Positions 25,725 to 39,013 of a DNA stretch of 64,000 nt are shown here, piece by piece; the first letter of the stretch is position 1; each line of letters opens with the position of its first letter. Below the pieces are notes generated by a model, which worked only from the letters and a program-made list of their open reading frames with translations, was not told where the DNA came from and searched no databases. A program made the translations under genes and the position numbers. The DNA is taken from positions 48,316,569 to 48,380,568 of the forward strand of contig NC_088776.1 in assembly GCF_954871325.1 (NCBI RefSeq), in the 5' to 3' direction. Origin of the DNA: Gordionus sp. m RMFG-2023. Its lineage: Eukaryota > Nematomorpha > Gordioida > Chordodea > Parachordodidae.

Positions 25725-28700
25725 TATTTAATATTCTATTTAATAATATATTTTATTCCAATAATATCTTTATTTGTTTTTTTTATGTCCTTTTATATAA
25801 AATACATTTATTTATTTTTTTAATACATTAATTTAATTGAATATAATATACCATTTTATCTTTTTATTATGCCTTGAAAGTAATATATTACATCTATCCT
25901 CTCCCTTTTTTTTATGCTCTCGATTTGGAACGGTATAAATTGTTTTCTTATTCGTATTGGATAACGGCTACTTGTACTTTCGTTCTCTAACACGGTTTGA
26001 TCAGTCGTGCCGATGTCACTCTTATCATTTATGATGACATCTTTGTTTATTGAGTCTTGATCGGATCAATATCTTTTGCCATCACGTCATGTATCGGCTC
26101 AATGTCTTTTTCTATAGAGTTTTGTGTAGGATCACTTTCATTCATTCGAGGTGTTATTTGTATCGGTTCTCTTTCTCTTCCTTCCTCTCCTTTTTAATAT
26201 CGGAATCATTGAACCTATGTTTTAACTGATTAATATGTCTTCTCCAAAAAACCTGGTAGCTGAGATATGTATGGATGTGGATAAATTGGTTTTATTAATT
26301 GTAAAGGTCCTATGGGTTGAAATTTAAGCATCATTTAACTTGGTGATTGTTTAGTGGTTATTTGTGGCGTATTTCGATAATTAAATAAAAAATCTTGTAT
26401 TTTATCATAATCATTATTATTTTTTTTAAAGTTTGTACTAGCCGCTCTGCTTCTCCGTTAGTTCTAGGGTGGTACGGCGCACTATATACATTTCTAATTG
26501 ATAATTGTTTGCAAAATAAACTGAATTCTCTACTTTGAAAGGGGGGCCCATTATCCGTAACAATCGTATTGGGGTAACCAAAAATACAGCGTCTACATGA
26601 GCGGGAGGGGTAGGAACAGTTTGCATCCTATTTTTTTGAGGGGGGGGGGGGGTAGGCTGCTTTAATGATGGTAAGATAAATTTTTTGGGGGGTTATCTAT
26701 TAAATTTTAAGATGAAATAGGACAAAATTTATTGCTGTAAAAATTAATACTTTTAGATTTATTATAATACAATTCATCGACCAAATCTATATATTGCAAA
26801 CAATCATACACACTGTTTTCCAAATAAAACTTTCTGCTATCATTTCAGCAAGCTCATAATGCCATAATAATTAAATAATTGTAACTAATGGAGGTTTTAA
26901 TTGAATTTATTATCTAAAAAATAAATTCTTTATATTCACAAAATATCGATAGTTGGTAGTAGAGATAGATTAATTTAAGTTGTCCTTTATAAATTCTCTA
27001 AAAAGAGTATCAATAAATTTAAAAAGTAAAAATAATAATAAGGAGACACCGCCGCCGAAGCCGGCAATTTTTTAGGGGGGCTAGGCAGGTTTTTGAGGAG
27101 GTTTGCATCCAGTGAAAATCCTGTCATGTAGACGCTGCAAAAATAGCAAAAAGTCTTAACAATAATTTTCTTACTTCAGTAAAATTATTAGTCGATATTT
27201 TTTGTATTTCAGGCCATTTACTAAAATTATCTATTATTACTAGATATATATCTCCGTTAATGGGTCCGGCAAAATCTAAATGAATTTTCCCCCATAGTTT
27301 ATTTGCGGAGGGCCATTTCCCTATGATTGTTTTATTTCCAGGATTATTTGTCTGACATAGTTCACAATTCGTAAGCGTGTAATTCAATATCTTCGTTAAT
27401 ATTTGGCCACCAAACATTCTCTTGTGCCAATAATTTTGTTTTAGTATACCCCTGATGCCCCATATGTAAAAAAGACAAAATATTTACTTGTAATTTTTTT
27501 GGAATTTGGTTCTTAAACCCCATAATATACATCCTGCTTCCACCGTGAGTTCATTTCATCGTGGAAAAAACGGTTTTAGCTTTTCCTCCATTATCTTCGG
27601 CCACCCAGTTGCAATGTAGCGTGACACCTTTGATAATATCGGGCCATTTCTTGTATGCGCTTTTATATTTAACGCTGAAATAAATTGTGAAGCATCCGAT
27701 ACTATTAAATTAATATCTAGCTCTTCCCAAGTAGATGGTTCACCGTCGATTGGGAACCGGGATAGCATATCCGCATTACTATTTTTTTGTCCCTTTCAGT
27801 TGCAATTCATAATCATAATTGGCTATTAATAATGACCACCGTACTAATCTTGAGGACATATCTGTAATTCTTTTATGTGGATTGAGTAACGATATCAGTG
27901 GTTTATGATCTGTAATAAATGGTTGCCAATTAAATATTGTTTAAATTTAGTAGTCCAAATTTGCTAAAGCTTCACGCTCTATCTGACTATAATTTCGTTC
28001 GGCTGCATTTAATGTTAGAGACGCGAATCCAATTGGGTTTTCCTAGTTGTTAATTTTATGAGATATAACGGATCCTATTCCTTGTTGCGACGCATCCGCA
28101 GCTAGAATTATCGGGTTTCCCGGATTATAATGAGTTAAAATTGGTGCTTCTGATATTATTTTTTTAAAATTATTAATTGCTATTGTTTCATTATTCGCCA
28201 TTTCCATGACACGTTTTTTAGTAACAGTCGCTATAATGGCGCGGACATCGTTGAACAGTTCTTTATAAATTTTTGATAATAGTTAATTATACCTATAAAA
28301 GCTTGTAATTTTTTAACGTTTTTCGGTAACGGTGCGTCTAAAATTGCATTGACGTTTTTATTTGTTGTTGCGATTCCCTCTTCGCTAATGGTGTGACCTA
28401 AGAATTCAATCTTTTCTTTAAAAAAGTTACATTTTTTTAAATTTAATTTCATACCGTTTGTTTCTAATGTCTTAAGCACATTTATCAAATTTTTTTTATG
28501 ATTCTCAATTGATTCCTCAGTAATTATTATATCGTCTAAATATTCCGCTACCCCGGGTAGTCCTTTTAATAAAGAATATATTGCTTGTTGGAAAATGGCT
28601 GGTGCTGAGGTTACCCCGAACGGAAGTCGTGTAAAGCGATACAATTCATTCGGCGTGTTGATCACTAACAGCTTATTTGCCTCGTCATCTAGCTCTATTT

Positions 28701-28900
28701 AAAAATATGCTTCGGATAAATCTAATACCGTATATTTGGATCCATTACCTAGTGTGGCTAATAATTTATTAATTCTGGGTAAAGGATACTTATGTTTTAC
28801 CGATAGATTTGCTTTAAAATCTTTCAGTAAACCTAACTTCTTAGTAAATAATGATGAAAATTTATGTTCAATTTCATCCTCCCAAACCTGATTAACTGTA
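25725..28900 (-). mobile_element. Ty3/gypsy retrotransposon fossil, minus-strand copy, broken
   Basis: A fossil Ty3/gypsy (Metaviridae-type) pol region read on the minus strand. It holds reverse transcriptase with a YLDDII box (about 28231-28880), RNase H (about 27780-28200), the integrase zinc-binding part (LTNCELCQTN, near 27350) and integrase core (27137-27330, continuing at about 26420-26586 beyond an inserted miniature hAT). A terminal-repeat-like piece lies at 25725-25885. It is broken, with many breaks. Its pol is nearly identical to the plus-strand copy at 28918-32122, so both derive from a recent common source. Confidence 0.85.
26587..27137. mobile_element. hAT-type miniature transposon (CAGCGTCTACATGA family) inside gypsy
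   Basis: It has perfect 14-bp inverted ends CAGCGTCTACATGA...TCATGTAGACGCTG and a perfect 8-bp target duplication CAAAAATA at 26579-26586 and 27138-27145. It is 551 bp and noncoding, with a poly-G run near each end. It splits the integrase region of the minus-strand gypsy copy, so it is younger than that insertion. A full sister copy in the opposite orientation lies at 35593-36163. Confidence 0.92.
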
Positions 28901-28917
28901 TTACATTTATTTGATTA

Positions 28918-31900
28918 CATTCAAGGCATAATAAAAAGATAAAATGATATATTATATTCAATTAAATTAATGTATTAAAAAATAAATAAATAAATGTATT
29001 TTATATAAAAGGACATAAAAAAACAAATAAAGATATTATTGGAATAAAATATATTATTAAATAGAATTACTACATGGCGCAGTTTCAAATGGTGAAATTT
29101 AATATAAAGGAGTGTGAAATGGAAGTTTATTAATTAAAGATGGAATTCATTTTTTAAATCGCCAAAACAGATGACAAAAAGTCATTTTTATTAGCAAATA
29201 TTGGACTTGAGGTTTATTCAAAATTATTTACTTTGTGTTTGCCAAAGACATTAGAGGAAGTGTCATATGATGATATAATTATATTATTAAAAAATTATTA
29301 TGCGAAGAAAATGAATTTTATGCTGGAGAGATATTATTTTTTTAAAACGGAACAAGAAAGAGGAGAAAAAATTACAGAATATATAAATAAATTAAAGATA
29401 AAAGCAAAGACGTGTGAATTCAAAGAGATGTATAATACAGTATTACGGGATAAATTAGTATCGGGAATTACTAATGAAAAAATCTAATGAAATTAATCAA
29501 CACGCCAGACTTGACATGGGAAAAGGCTGTACAAATCGCTACTTCAATGGAGACAACAGAAATGATTTCATATAAAAAATTATCTGCAGGATAGGAGATA
29601 AATAAAATATCAACAGTAACAAGGGAACAGTATAATAAGTATAAACCAGTTTCAAAAATTATTTGTTATTGTTGTGGATTAGAAAATTACATAAAACCGC
29701 AGTGCCCAAATCTAAATACCATCTGTCATAATTGTGGGATAAAAGGACATTTACAGAAAGTATGCAGAAGCAAGCATGTTACGAAAGAATATATTCGAAC
29801 AATAGATATTCCAGAAAAGGAGCGAGAAAATATTGAGGATTGGGATTCTTCAGAAGAGTCACGAGCAAGATTTGAGGTGAAATTATTGATAGATAAAATT
29901 TATATTAACTTTTTAATTGACACAGGATCAGCAGTGTTCATTTTAAATATAAAAGAAGTTGATCGTTTAAAAAGACCAATAAAAAAGTCGGACACCATTT
30001 TAACATCTTATAATAATGTATTAATCGAGATTAAAGGTAAATGTATATTACCCGTTAATTATATAAATAAAATTATATATCATGAATTTATAATTGTATA
30101 CAATGGTATTAATTTGATAGGTAGAAATTTAATAAACCAATTAAAGTTAATAAAAATAAATAAATGTAATACAGTTAATGAGGTTTGAGAGGATAAAATT
30201 GAACATAAATTTTCATCATTATTTACTAAGAAGTTAGGTTTACTGAAAGATTTTAAAGCAAATCTATCGGTAAAACCCAACCCCAACTTTTAATGTCTGC
30301 AGACCGATTCCTTTTGCGTGGAAGGAAAAATTAGAAACGGAATTGCAACGACTGGAATCCATGGGAGTTATAGAAAGGCTAAAATACTCGAATATCCTTC
30401 TCCGATTGTGCCGATACTGAAAAAAGATGGATCCTTACGAATCTGTGGTGATTTCCGACAAACGGTTATAATATTTTGATTGATAAGTATCCTTTACCCA
30501 GAATTAATGAATTATTAGCCACACTAAATGGATCCAAATATACGGTATTAGATTTATCCGAAGCATATTTTTAAATAGAGCTAGATGACGAGGCAAATAA
30601 GCTGTTAGTGATCAACACGCCGAATGGATTGTATCGCATTACACGACTTCCGTTCGGGGTAACCTCAGCACCAGCCATTTTCCAACAAGCAATATATTCT
30701 TTATTAAAAGGACTACCCGGGGTAGCGGAATATTTAGACGATATAATAATTACTGAGGAATCAATTGAGAATCATAAAAAAAATTTGATAAATGTGCTTA
30801 AGACATTAGAAACAAACGGTATGAAATTAAATTTAAAAAAATGTAACTTTTTTAAAGAAAAGATTGAATTCTTAGGTCACACCATTAGCGAAGGGAATCG
30901 CAACAACAAATAAAAACGTCAATACAATTTTAGACGCACCGTTACCGAAAAACGTTAAAAAATTACAAGCTTTTATAGGTATAATTAACTATTATCAAAA
31001 ATTTATAAAGAACTGTTCAACGATGTCCGCGCCATTATAGCGACTGTTACTAAAAAACGTGTCATGGAAATAGCGAATAATGAAACAATAGCAATTAATA
31101 ATTTTAAAAAAATAATATCAGAAGCACCAATTTTAACTCATTATAATCCGGGAAACCCGATAATTCTAGCTGCGGATGCGTCGCAACAAGGAATAGGATC
31201 CGTTATATCTCATAAAATTAACAACTAGGAAAACCCAATTGGATTCGCGTCTCTAACATTAAATGCAGCCGAACGAAATTATAGTCAGATAGAGCGTGAA
31301 GCTTTAGCAATTATATTTGGACTAATTAAATTTAAACAATATTTAATTGGCAACCATTTATTACAGATCATAAACCACTGATATCGTTACTCAATCCACA
31401 TAAAAGAATTACAGATATGTCCTCAAGATTAGTACGGTGGTCATTATTAATAGCCAATTATGATTATGAATTGCAACTGAAAGGGACAAAAAAATAGTAA
31501 TGCGGATATTCTATCCCGGTTCCCAATCGACGGTGAACCATCTACTTGGGAAGAGTTAGATATTAATTTAATAGTATCGGATGCTTCACAATTTATTTCA
31601 GCGTTAAATATAAAAGCGCATACAAGAAATGGCCCGATATTATCAAAGGTGTCACGCTACATTGCAACTGGGTGGCCGAAGATAATGGAGGAAAAGCTAA
31701 AACCGTTTTTTCCATGCCGAAATGAACTCACGGTGAAAGCAGGATGTATATTATGGGGTTTAAGAACCAAATTCCAAAAAAATTACAAGTAAATATTTTG
31801 TCTTTTTTACATATGGGGCATCAGGGGTATACTAAAACAAAATTATTGGCACAAGAGAATGTTTGGTGGCCAAATATTAACGAAGATATTGAATTACACG

Positions 31901-32122
31901 CTTACGAATTGTGAACTATGTCAGACAAATAATCCTGGAAATAAAACAATCATAGGGAAATGGCCCTCCGCAAATAAACCATGGGGGAAAATTCATTTAG
32001 ATTTTGCCGGACCCATTAACGGAGATATATATCTAGTAATAATAGATAGTTTTAGTCAATGGCCTGAAATACAAAAACTATCGACTAATAATTTTACTGA
32101 AGTAAGAAAATTATTGTTATGA
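28918..32122 (+). mobile_element. Ty3/gypsy retrotransposon fossil, plus-strand copy, broken
   Basis: A terminal-repeat-like piece (28918-29072) is the mirror of 25725-25885. It is followed by a gag-like region (about 29230-29490), a zinc-knuckle segment (about 29660-29800), aspartic protease with DTG (29877-30188), reverse transcriptase with YLDDII (about 30250-31060), RNase H (about 31140-31500) and integrase zinc finger and core up to 32122. It is broken, with several breaks. Similarity to the minus-strand copy stops near 32120. No matching 3' terminal repeat was seen. Confidence 0.85.
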
Positions 32123-33590
32123 CTTCATACATATGCCTCAATTGATAATGGTTTTAAAAACCACATAACATAAGCAATATAATTCTTATCAACTTACATT
32201 GACAAAATGTCATGAAACTAATATAACTCTGTTTACACAATGTTTTATAGAAAGGACCAATAAGGAAATATTTATAGGTCCAACCAAATTAACAATTCTT
32301 GAAGAAAAGAATATAAACGACCAATCCAAATCATAAAACTATATGGTGTTAGAGCTTCCTATTAGATGACATGATGGAAGCTAGATAAATAATCGAGAAA
32401 ATTATTGTGAGATATTATTTTCTTAAAGATTATCTTCCATTTTTAATGATATATAAACGACTACACAGTTGACCATTATTGTTAATCTAAAATATGCTCT
32501 CAACAACTATAATAATCTTAAATAACATAGCCACACAAATAATAGATGCTGGTTATTTTTCAGTCATAGCCATGACACCCACGATGTTAACTCATATCAG
32601 AATTTATTATGCTAGATAAATTGATAAAATAAAAACACTAAAAATAATTAGAAGAAATTATGCAAATATATTGGAGCCTTGAGTTATTTACATGGCAAGG
32701 ATGCCATATTAATAATGAAACATTTTGTAACTATAAAATAAGAATCAGAGTGATATGATGAAAGCAATTAATATTTTATATATTATTGTCGCACCACCTC
32801 TAGTTGGTATATTATATCTTAAAATAATAGTAGTTTGTAATAATATCAAAAATATACTAGTATTAAAAAGATAACTCAAAACTGTTTTTCAAAGGAGAAA
32901 AAAATAGCTTTCCTAAAAACACGTAAAAAAAGTAGAAGAAAAAATATTAATTTATTACATCCATTGTGAGATGAGTAATAAAATGTTTATTTTTTAATAA
33001 TATTTTAAAATAAATAGATGGCGTTAATTGAATACAAATTGTATTTATTGTCAAAAGCATTTATTAGTAAAATTTATTAAAATATTAACTAATATATTAT
33101 ATAACTATCAAATACGTCTGAAGTGGCATTTTACCTAATATTTTTATAAACAATTATACATAATAGAGGATTATAAACAATATGTATACTTACCTTTTAT
33201 AAAGAAATCTCTTTTACTTGTTTGGAATGAAAATATTTTTATGAAGAGGCATGGTAATTAAATTTTGATTAATGATTTTGAACTAGGCTAATTACAATAT
33301 TAGATTTGTTAATTTTCAATTAATAAGTGATTGATTAATTAGGGTTATATAATAATTTAAATAATAAAAGTCAATTATGCTTCAGCTGTTAATGCTAAAT
33401 TAATATTTAGAGAGTGTTGATATTCTATTTTTAACACAGAATTTGATTGCAAGCATACATAGTGAAAATATAATATATATGTATTAATCTAATCTAATAA
33501 TTAAAATAATTATCATTTATCAAAATTTATATAGTCATTAATTTTTTAATAATCAAAATAAATCTATATATTTAATAGAATTATAAAAGA
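32123..33590. other. AT-rich intergenic DNA, nothing recognised
   Basis: Begins where the gypsy similarity ends. No coding frame, inverted ends or repeat unit stand out. Confidence 0.5.
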
Positions 33591-33798
33591 AATCGTTCAG
33601 GGGCCAATCAAAAAATTTATTTTAGTTCAAGAGGATATTTAAGGAGCCATTATAAAAAAAAATTTTGCTTCAGGGGGCTATTCAAAGTTTTCAGGGGGCT
33701 CGACCCCCTGCGCCCCCGCTAGTGACGCCATTGTGGTAGGATATAGGCTTTTGAGGGGGAGGGTTGCTTAAAGTGAATATCCTGTCATGTAGACGCTG
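33591..33798. mobile_element. miniature-element termini (partial copies)
   Basis: CAGGGGGCT...CCCCCGCTAGTGACGCCA (to about 33733) resembles the right end of CAGTGGCGTAGC-type elements. Directly after it, GAATATCCTGTCATGTAGACGCTG (ending 33798) is the right terminus of the CAGCGTCTACATGA family. Both are incomplete. Confidence 0.5.
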
Positions 33799-35592
33799 CT
33801 GTAACTTTATTTACTTAAAGTTAGGCCTAATTCAATAGTTTATGACTAATGTTAATTTTTTGAAATTAACAGGCTTGATTTTATATGCTAAAATTAGGCC
33901 CTAGCCTAATAAATTTATTTTGTAGATGATTAGTATAAATTTATTCAACAACGTGAAATAAATGGTATTTATACTTTGGGTGTTGAAAGTTATCGAATGT
34001 TTTTGGCTGGAGTTATCCAAAAATAATGTGATTAACTAATGTTTTCTCTGCTCTACACTATTCCGAAATAATCAGTTTTCCTGGAAATGAGAGGGAATAA
34101 CATAACAATTACTCTCAGCTAAGTCAGTAACAAGTTTGATTGGGAACATATTTTAACGATACACCTTTCGTATTGTTAGAGGAAAATGGAATGGATATAG
34201 AATTTGACGAAAAGAATCTAACCCTGCTAACTATTATGCTGCTAAGGCCTTGAGATATGATCACTCTTGCGAATTTGCAGGCTAGAAGATTAAATGACAA
34301 AAAATCTATTTACACTAAATATGTTATTAAAATATCTCGTCAGTAATATGTTAAAAAATTTATACCAAATGAATCTGCGAGTGCAAAGGTTGATTTTAAA
34401 TATTCACCTAGGGAAAATGTTTATATACGGTGGATAGTGGTTAACAGTGGTTTTGTCAAGCAATTCCCTATTTTTAGCCCGTTAAAAAACAGTGAATCCT
34501 AATTTTTTCACGGCTAAATGAGCTGGAGGAGGGGGTGGGTAAGAGCAGTTTGCTTTCAAATTTTTTGAAGTGGAGGAAGGAATCTAAGATAGTTTGTAAA
34601 CATCTAGTTGGTAAGCATCTGAGGTAGTAAATATAAATAGGCATCTAAGGTAGTAGGTGGTAAGCAAAGGTGGGTAGGTATCTAATATGGATATAGTTTA
34701 TTGGGGGGGGGGGGGTTGATTAGCAATTGCATTTTATGAAATAGTAAAAATATATTTAACAATTAAATCATAGGCGTAGCCAGGATTTTGTTAAGGAGGA
34801 GAGGGAAACAGTATTAGATGCTTTTTCCACTAAATATTATTGGAGGTCCTTAGGGTTATTTATTGATTTATTGTGGGCCTTTGGATAGTTAGAATTTTAT
34901 AAAAATAATATTATTTTTTCTCATTTTTTAATGAAAAAACTTTGAATTATAGTTATTATATTAAATGGTTATAAAGTTTTACTAATTTTTAATATAAATT
35001 CTTGTTTATAATTATATTCTCTAGATTTTTGAGCGTAAGGGGATTTAGGAGGGGGGGGGGTGGGGGGGGATTAGTTAATAATGCTATTTACAGGAATAGG
35101 CAAATTTCAGAGATCTCCTCCTCCCGACTACACCTATGATTGAATTAAGGGCCTATTCTAATATACATTGATTACTAAAAATTAATCAAATTTGGCCAAA
35201 AACTATCACTCTAGATTTGGGTTTTATTGATGGTTCAAGATGGAAATATATATAATTGAAAAGGAAGGAATTCCTAGTTCCTACCCCTTTATTATTCTTA
35301 TCTAGATAACAAGAATTTGTTGGCCTTTCCAAAAAACTGACGCGATTTTGAGAAAAGGGGCCCCGCATAATTCAAGTATGTTCTCCATAGAACGAGTCAT
35401 AGACCAGCGAGATAAATGGACAAATTCTTAATTTATATTTTTTGGCATACACCTTATCAGAATTTAAGTTACCTAACTATAATTAGTATCTATCACATAA
35501 GAGGTATAAGAGAAAATCGTCAAATATTATAGAGGGAGAGTAGGGAGCTGTTAAGATGCAATCAACATTAAGATATAAGGAGTGGAAAAGAG
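33799..35592. other. intergenic, homopolymer-rich
   Basis: AT-rich with several poly-G runs (about 34708, 35051) and repeat scraps. No supported gene. Confidence 0.45.
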
Positions 35593-36163
35593 CAGCGTCT
35601 ATATGACAGGATTTTCACTGGATGCAAAGCCCCTTCAAAAACCTGTGCCTACCCCCCCCCCCCCTAAAAATTCCCGATCACCTTTTTAATTTATTGATAC
35701 ACTTTTCAGAGAATTAATAAAGGATAACTTAAATTAATCTATCTCTACTACCAACTATCTATATTTTGTGAATATAAAGAATTTATTATTTAGATAATAA
35801 ATTTAATTAAAACCTACATTATTTACAATGAATTAATTATTATGGCATTATGAGCTTGCTAAAATATCTAAACCTTTTAAATTACATTACAAAGGATAGC
35901 AGAAAGTTTTATTTGGAAAACAATGTGTATGATTGTTTGCAATATATAGATTTTGTCGATGAATTGTATTATAATAATTTTATAATAAAAGTATTAATTT
36001 TTACAGCAATAAATTTTGTCCTATTTGATCTCAAAATTTAATAGATAACCCCCCCCCCCCCACCCCCAAAAAATTATCATACCCCCATTAAAGCAGCCTA
36101 CCCCCTCAAAAAAATAGGATGCAAAGCAAACTGTTCCTACCCCTCCCGCTCATGTAGACGCTG
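35593..36163. mobile_element. hAT-type miniature transposon (CAGCGTCTACATGA family), inverted copy
   Basis: It starts CAGCGTCTATATGA and ends TCATGTAGACGCTG, with near-matching 8-mers GAAAAGAG and GAAAATAG outside. The interior is the reverse complement of 26587-27137 at high similarity, including the poly-C tract near 36050. The frame at 35850-36041 is part of this noncoding repeat. Confidence 0.85.
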
Positions 36164-37377
36164 GAAAATAGTAAATATATAGATGTTGCAATATCCGAAA
36201 TTTTAATTTATTTAATAAAACAACATGTTAAATTTGGGAAACAAATTATACATAATATTCATGTAAAATGTTTATATATTACAATTCAACATTCAAACTT
36301 AAATTATGAATGAATTAATCTCGACTTTTACATTATTTACCTAACATTTATCATTTCAAATGATAAACTTTAATTTATTATTCTAATTTGTATTTTTAAT
36401 TATCTATATATATATAGATATATATATCAGAGACCTGCAGAGACACTATTTGCATGGTCCTGTTTTAATTTTAAAAAACCGTTGCGTAATTATTTTTAAA
36501 AAATTTTATCGGCCCAGCTCGGATTTTTATTTAAATTATTTGGCCCGACACATTTTATATTTTCAGTTCAGACTTGGCTCAAATTATTTTAAAAATTTTC
36601 TACCCGGATTTCTATAAGAAAATATTGGCCAGGATATCTAATTTTCTAGGCCTTGCTCCTTAAAAAAATTAAAATAACTGTTCGGAATTTAATATATAAT
36701 TTTTTAGCTAATATGAATTCCATATAAACCTATTCCATTATTGTTTTAACTTTATGCACCAATATGCAAAGGCGTAACTAGCCTTTACAATCTCAGGGGG
36801 CTCGAAAATTTTTTTTAGCTTACATTATCTAAAACTACATTGTTTTTTTTCTTTTAGTTATACCAAAATTACATTTTTTTTTAGCTAACTTTATCCAAAA
36901 TTATCACTTTATTTTAGTTAATATTATCAAAATTACATTGATATATAAAAAAAACTCAAAATTATAAGGGGGCTCTTCAAATATTTTAGGGGGGTTCTAA
37001 CTCCCCCCTCTACCCCCCCCCCCCCTTCCTTTAATGACGCTACTGCCAATATATGGTGTAAAGCTCTTACTGATATCCCTTATAAATCTCAAAATATCAA
37101 CAATAATCTTATTAGCTAAAATTTATATAATAGATTAAATATCATAAAAATATTTTAACCTGTGTGTAGAATCTCATTAACAAAATTAAATCGCACCACC
37201 CTTACATATTAATTCTAAGGGCTATGTCATTATAATTGTCTTCCTCCATTCTGAAAAGATTAATAATATTTTCACTTTTGGATATTAAATCTTATTTCCT
37301 TGAGGCTATATATATTCAATTCTAAAAATGTATTTGATTCTAAATTAGTTATTGATTTAAATTACAACATCTTTCGA
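36164..37377. other. intergenic with miniature-element pieces
   Basis: Contains an AGAGACCTGCAG terminus at about 36429 followed by GGCC-rich repeat sequence. A GGCGTAACTAG...ATGACGCTACTGCC element (about 36775-37045) has weak inverted ends and a poly-C tract near 37015. No gene. Confidence 0.5.
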
Positions 37378-38285
37378 TAGTGTTTAAATATAAAAGGTTT
37401 TATAAGAATAAAATATAACTTTATTTTCACAATATGAAAAGATCAAAAGATAATTTAACTTTAACAATAACATGTTTATATATTTATCGAAAGTACATTT
37501 ACGATAATAAATCAATTATCATAAATTGAATCCTTAAACAAAATACAATTTATTTAAAATTATTCCAATACCGTTCTCCCTTACAAATTGAATTCGTCCT
37601 GATAACGTAGTGGGGGTTTCGAAATTCTTTATTTAAAAGTTGTATTTCCATTATATTCTTCATTGTAATCTTTTATCATTGTTATGGGTATTTCCTTAGC
37701 TTGAAAGCATTCCTCAGTTAATCGGCATGCTTGCTTTTTACAATGCACTCAACTCAACATATAATATTGCACTTTTCCGTTGAACCACTGTTCCTTCATG
37801 CCATCCGGTAGTCCTTTCGTTCTCTAGCCAAATCTGCCTTTTTAGTCTTTTCTCCCGCAGATAATTTCCATTGATCTAGTGTTGTCCTGAGTGGCCTTCC
37901 AACCATGGCAGGGTATATACCGGTAATTACATTTGGTGTATTTACGCAAGTAATTAAGATATTGAGTAAATTTGACTGGTCAGGGATCTCCTTACAGACA
38001 CGCGTCTTTATCGTTATAATACTCAGTAAAATCATTTGATTTTGGGCTATAATGGGCCGATCAATTAGAGAAAATTTTATCCTCGTCGCCAATGTGGTGT
38101 TAAAGATATAAAAACCTTAATAAGAATAAAATATAATTATATTTTCACATCAAAAGATAAACCTAAACAATAATATGTTTTTATATTATATTCATCGAAA
38201 ACGATAATCAATTACTTGCCATAAATTGCTTTTATACTAAATATAATACAATTTATTTAAAATTAATATATTACAGTTTCAATAA
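37378..38285 (-). mobile_element. reduced LTR retrotransposon fossil (Ty3/gypsy-like), minus strand
   Basis: Diverged direct repeats of about 165-190 bp at 37378-37566 and about 38100-38285 flank an interior of about 0.5 kb. Read on the minus strand, the 5' repeat ends ...AACACCACA and is followed by TTGGCGACGAGGATAAAA, a primer-binding-site context common in Ty3/gypsy elements. A purine-rich tract (AAGGGAGAAC) precedes the 3' repeat. A short gag-like frame lies at 37796-38092. It is broken and lacks pol; its repeat divergence suggests it is older than the gypsy pair. Confidence 0.6.
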
Positions 38286-39013
38286 ATTTTATATATTATA
38301 TATAAATTTAAATTAGAAAATGTGTTGATCCTATCACAGAAACTAGATAAAGATTTTTGGAAAAAGCTGATTATTATCTTACTATTATATCGATTTTGCG
38401 CATTTTCTAGTTTAATTTGTGAATTGCAGTCAATATACCCCTACAGTCTTTATACACCGGCCTGTGTACCAGGGCCTAGCCTAGCGCCGGGACTGTAAGT
38501 CTCTTATATATCTTCATCAATTTTAGTTCAGTATATTCATAGATTTTAGTTCAGTTATATATGATGTAATGTAATATAATGATATTTAGAATCCCTGCTC
38601 ATCCATTAATAAGGATAAATTTGAATTCTTTCGTTAAATTTAATTTTGAAATTTATTTTTAGGAGATTTATATCTGGTAATTTTCCTTTTGATCAGATTT
38701 TTTTATATTAGAGGGGGTAGAGGAATAGTTTTGATTTTTTCCTTATTGCTAATTTTGACTTTGTAAGAGAGGGTAAAATTTAGAGGGAGTGGTAGAGAAT
38801 AAGATAGAGATGAAAAGTACCTGATTGTTAATGACCACTTAGTTAATATATATTTATTTTTATAAAATTGGATTTATTATATATTTATAATGTTAAATAA
38901 TTCCTTATATACTATGGAATGAAAAAAAATTTCAGAAATTATATGATCATCACTTCAAATAACTGTCAATCATTATATTATGTAGCTAATAAGCTTAAAC
39001 TACAAATTTACAG
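38286..39013. other. upstream region of the RECQL5-like gene
   Basis: No repeat family and no clear core promoter recognised. It ends at the start codon at 39014, which is preceded by ATTTACAG, so this could also be a 3' splice site for a 5' UTR exon. Confidence 0.4.
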
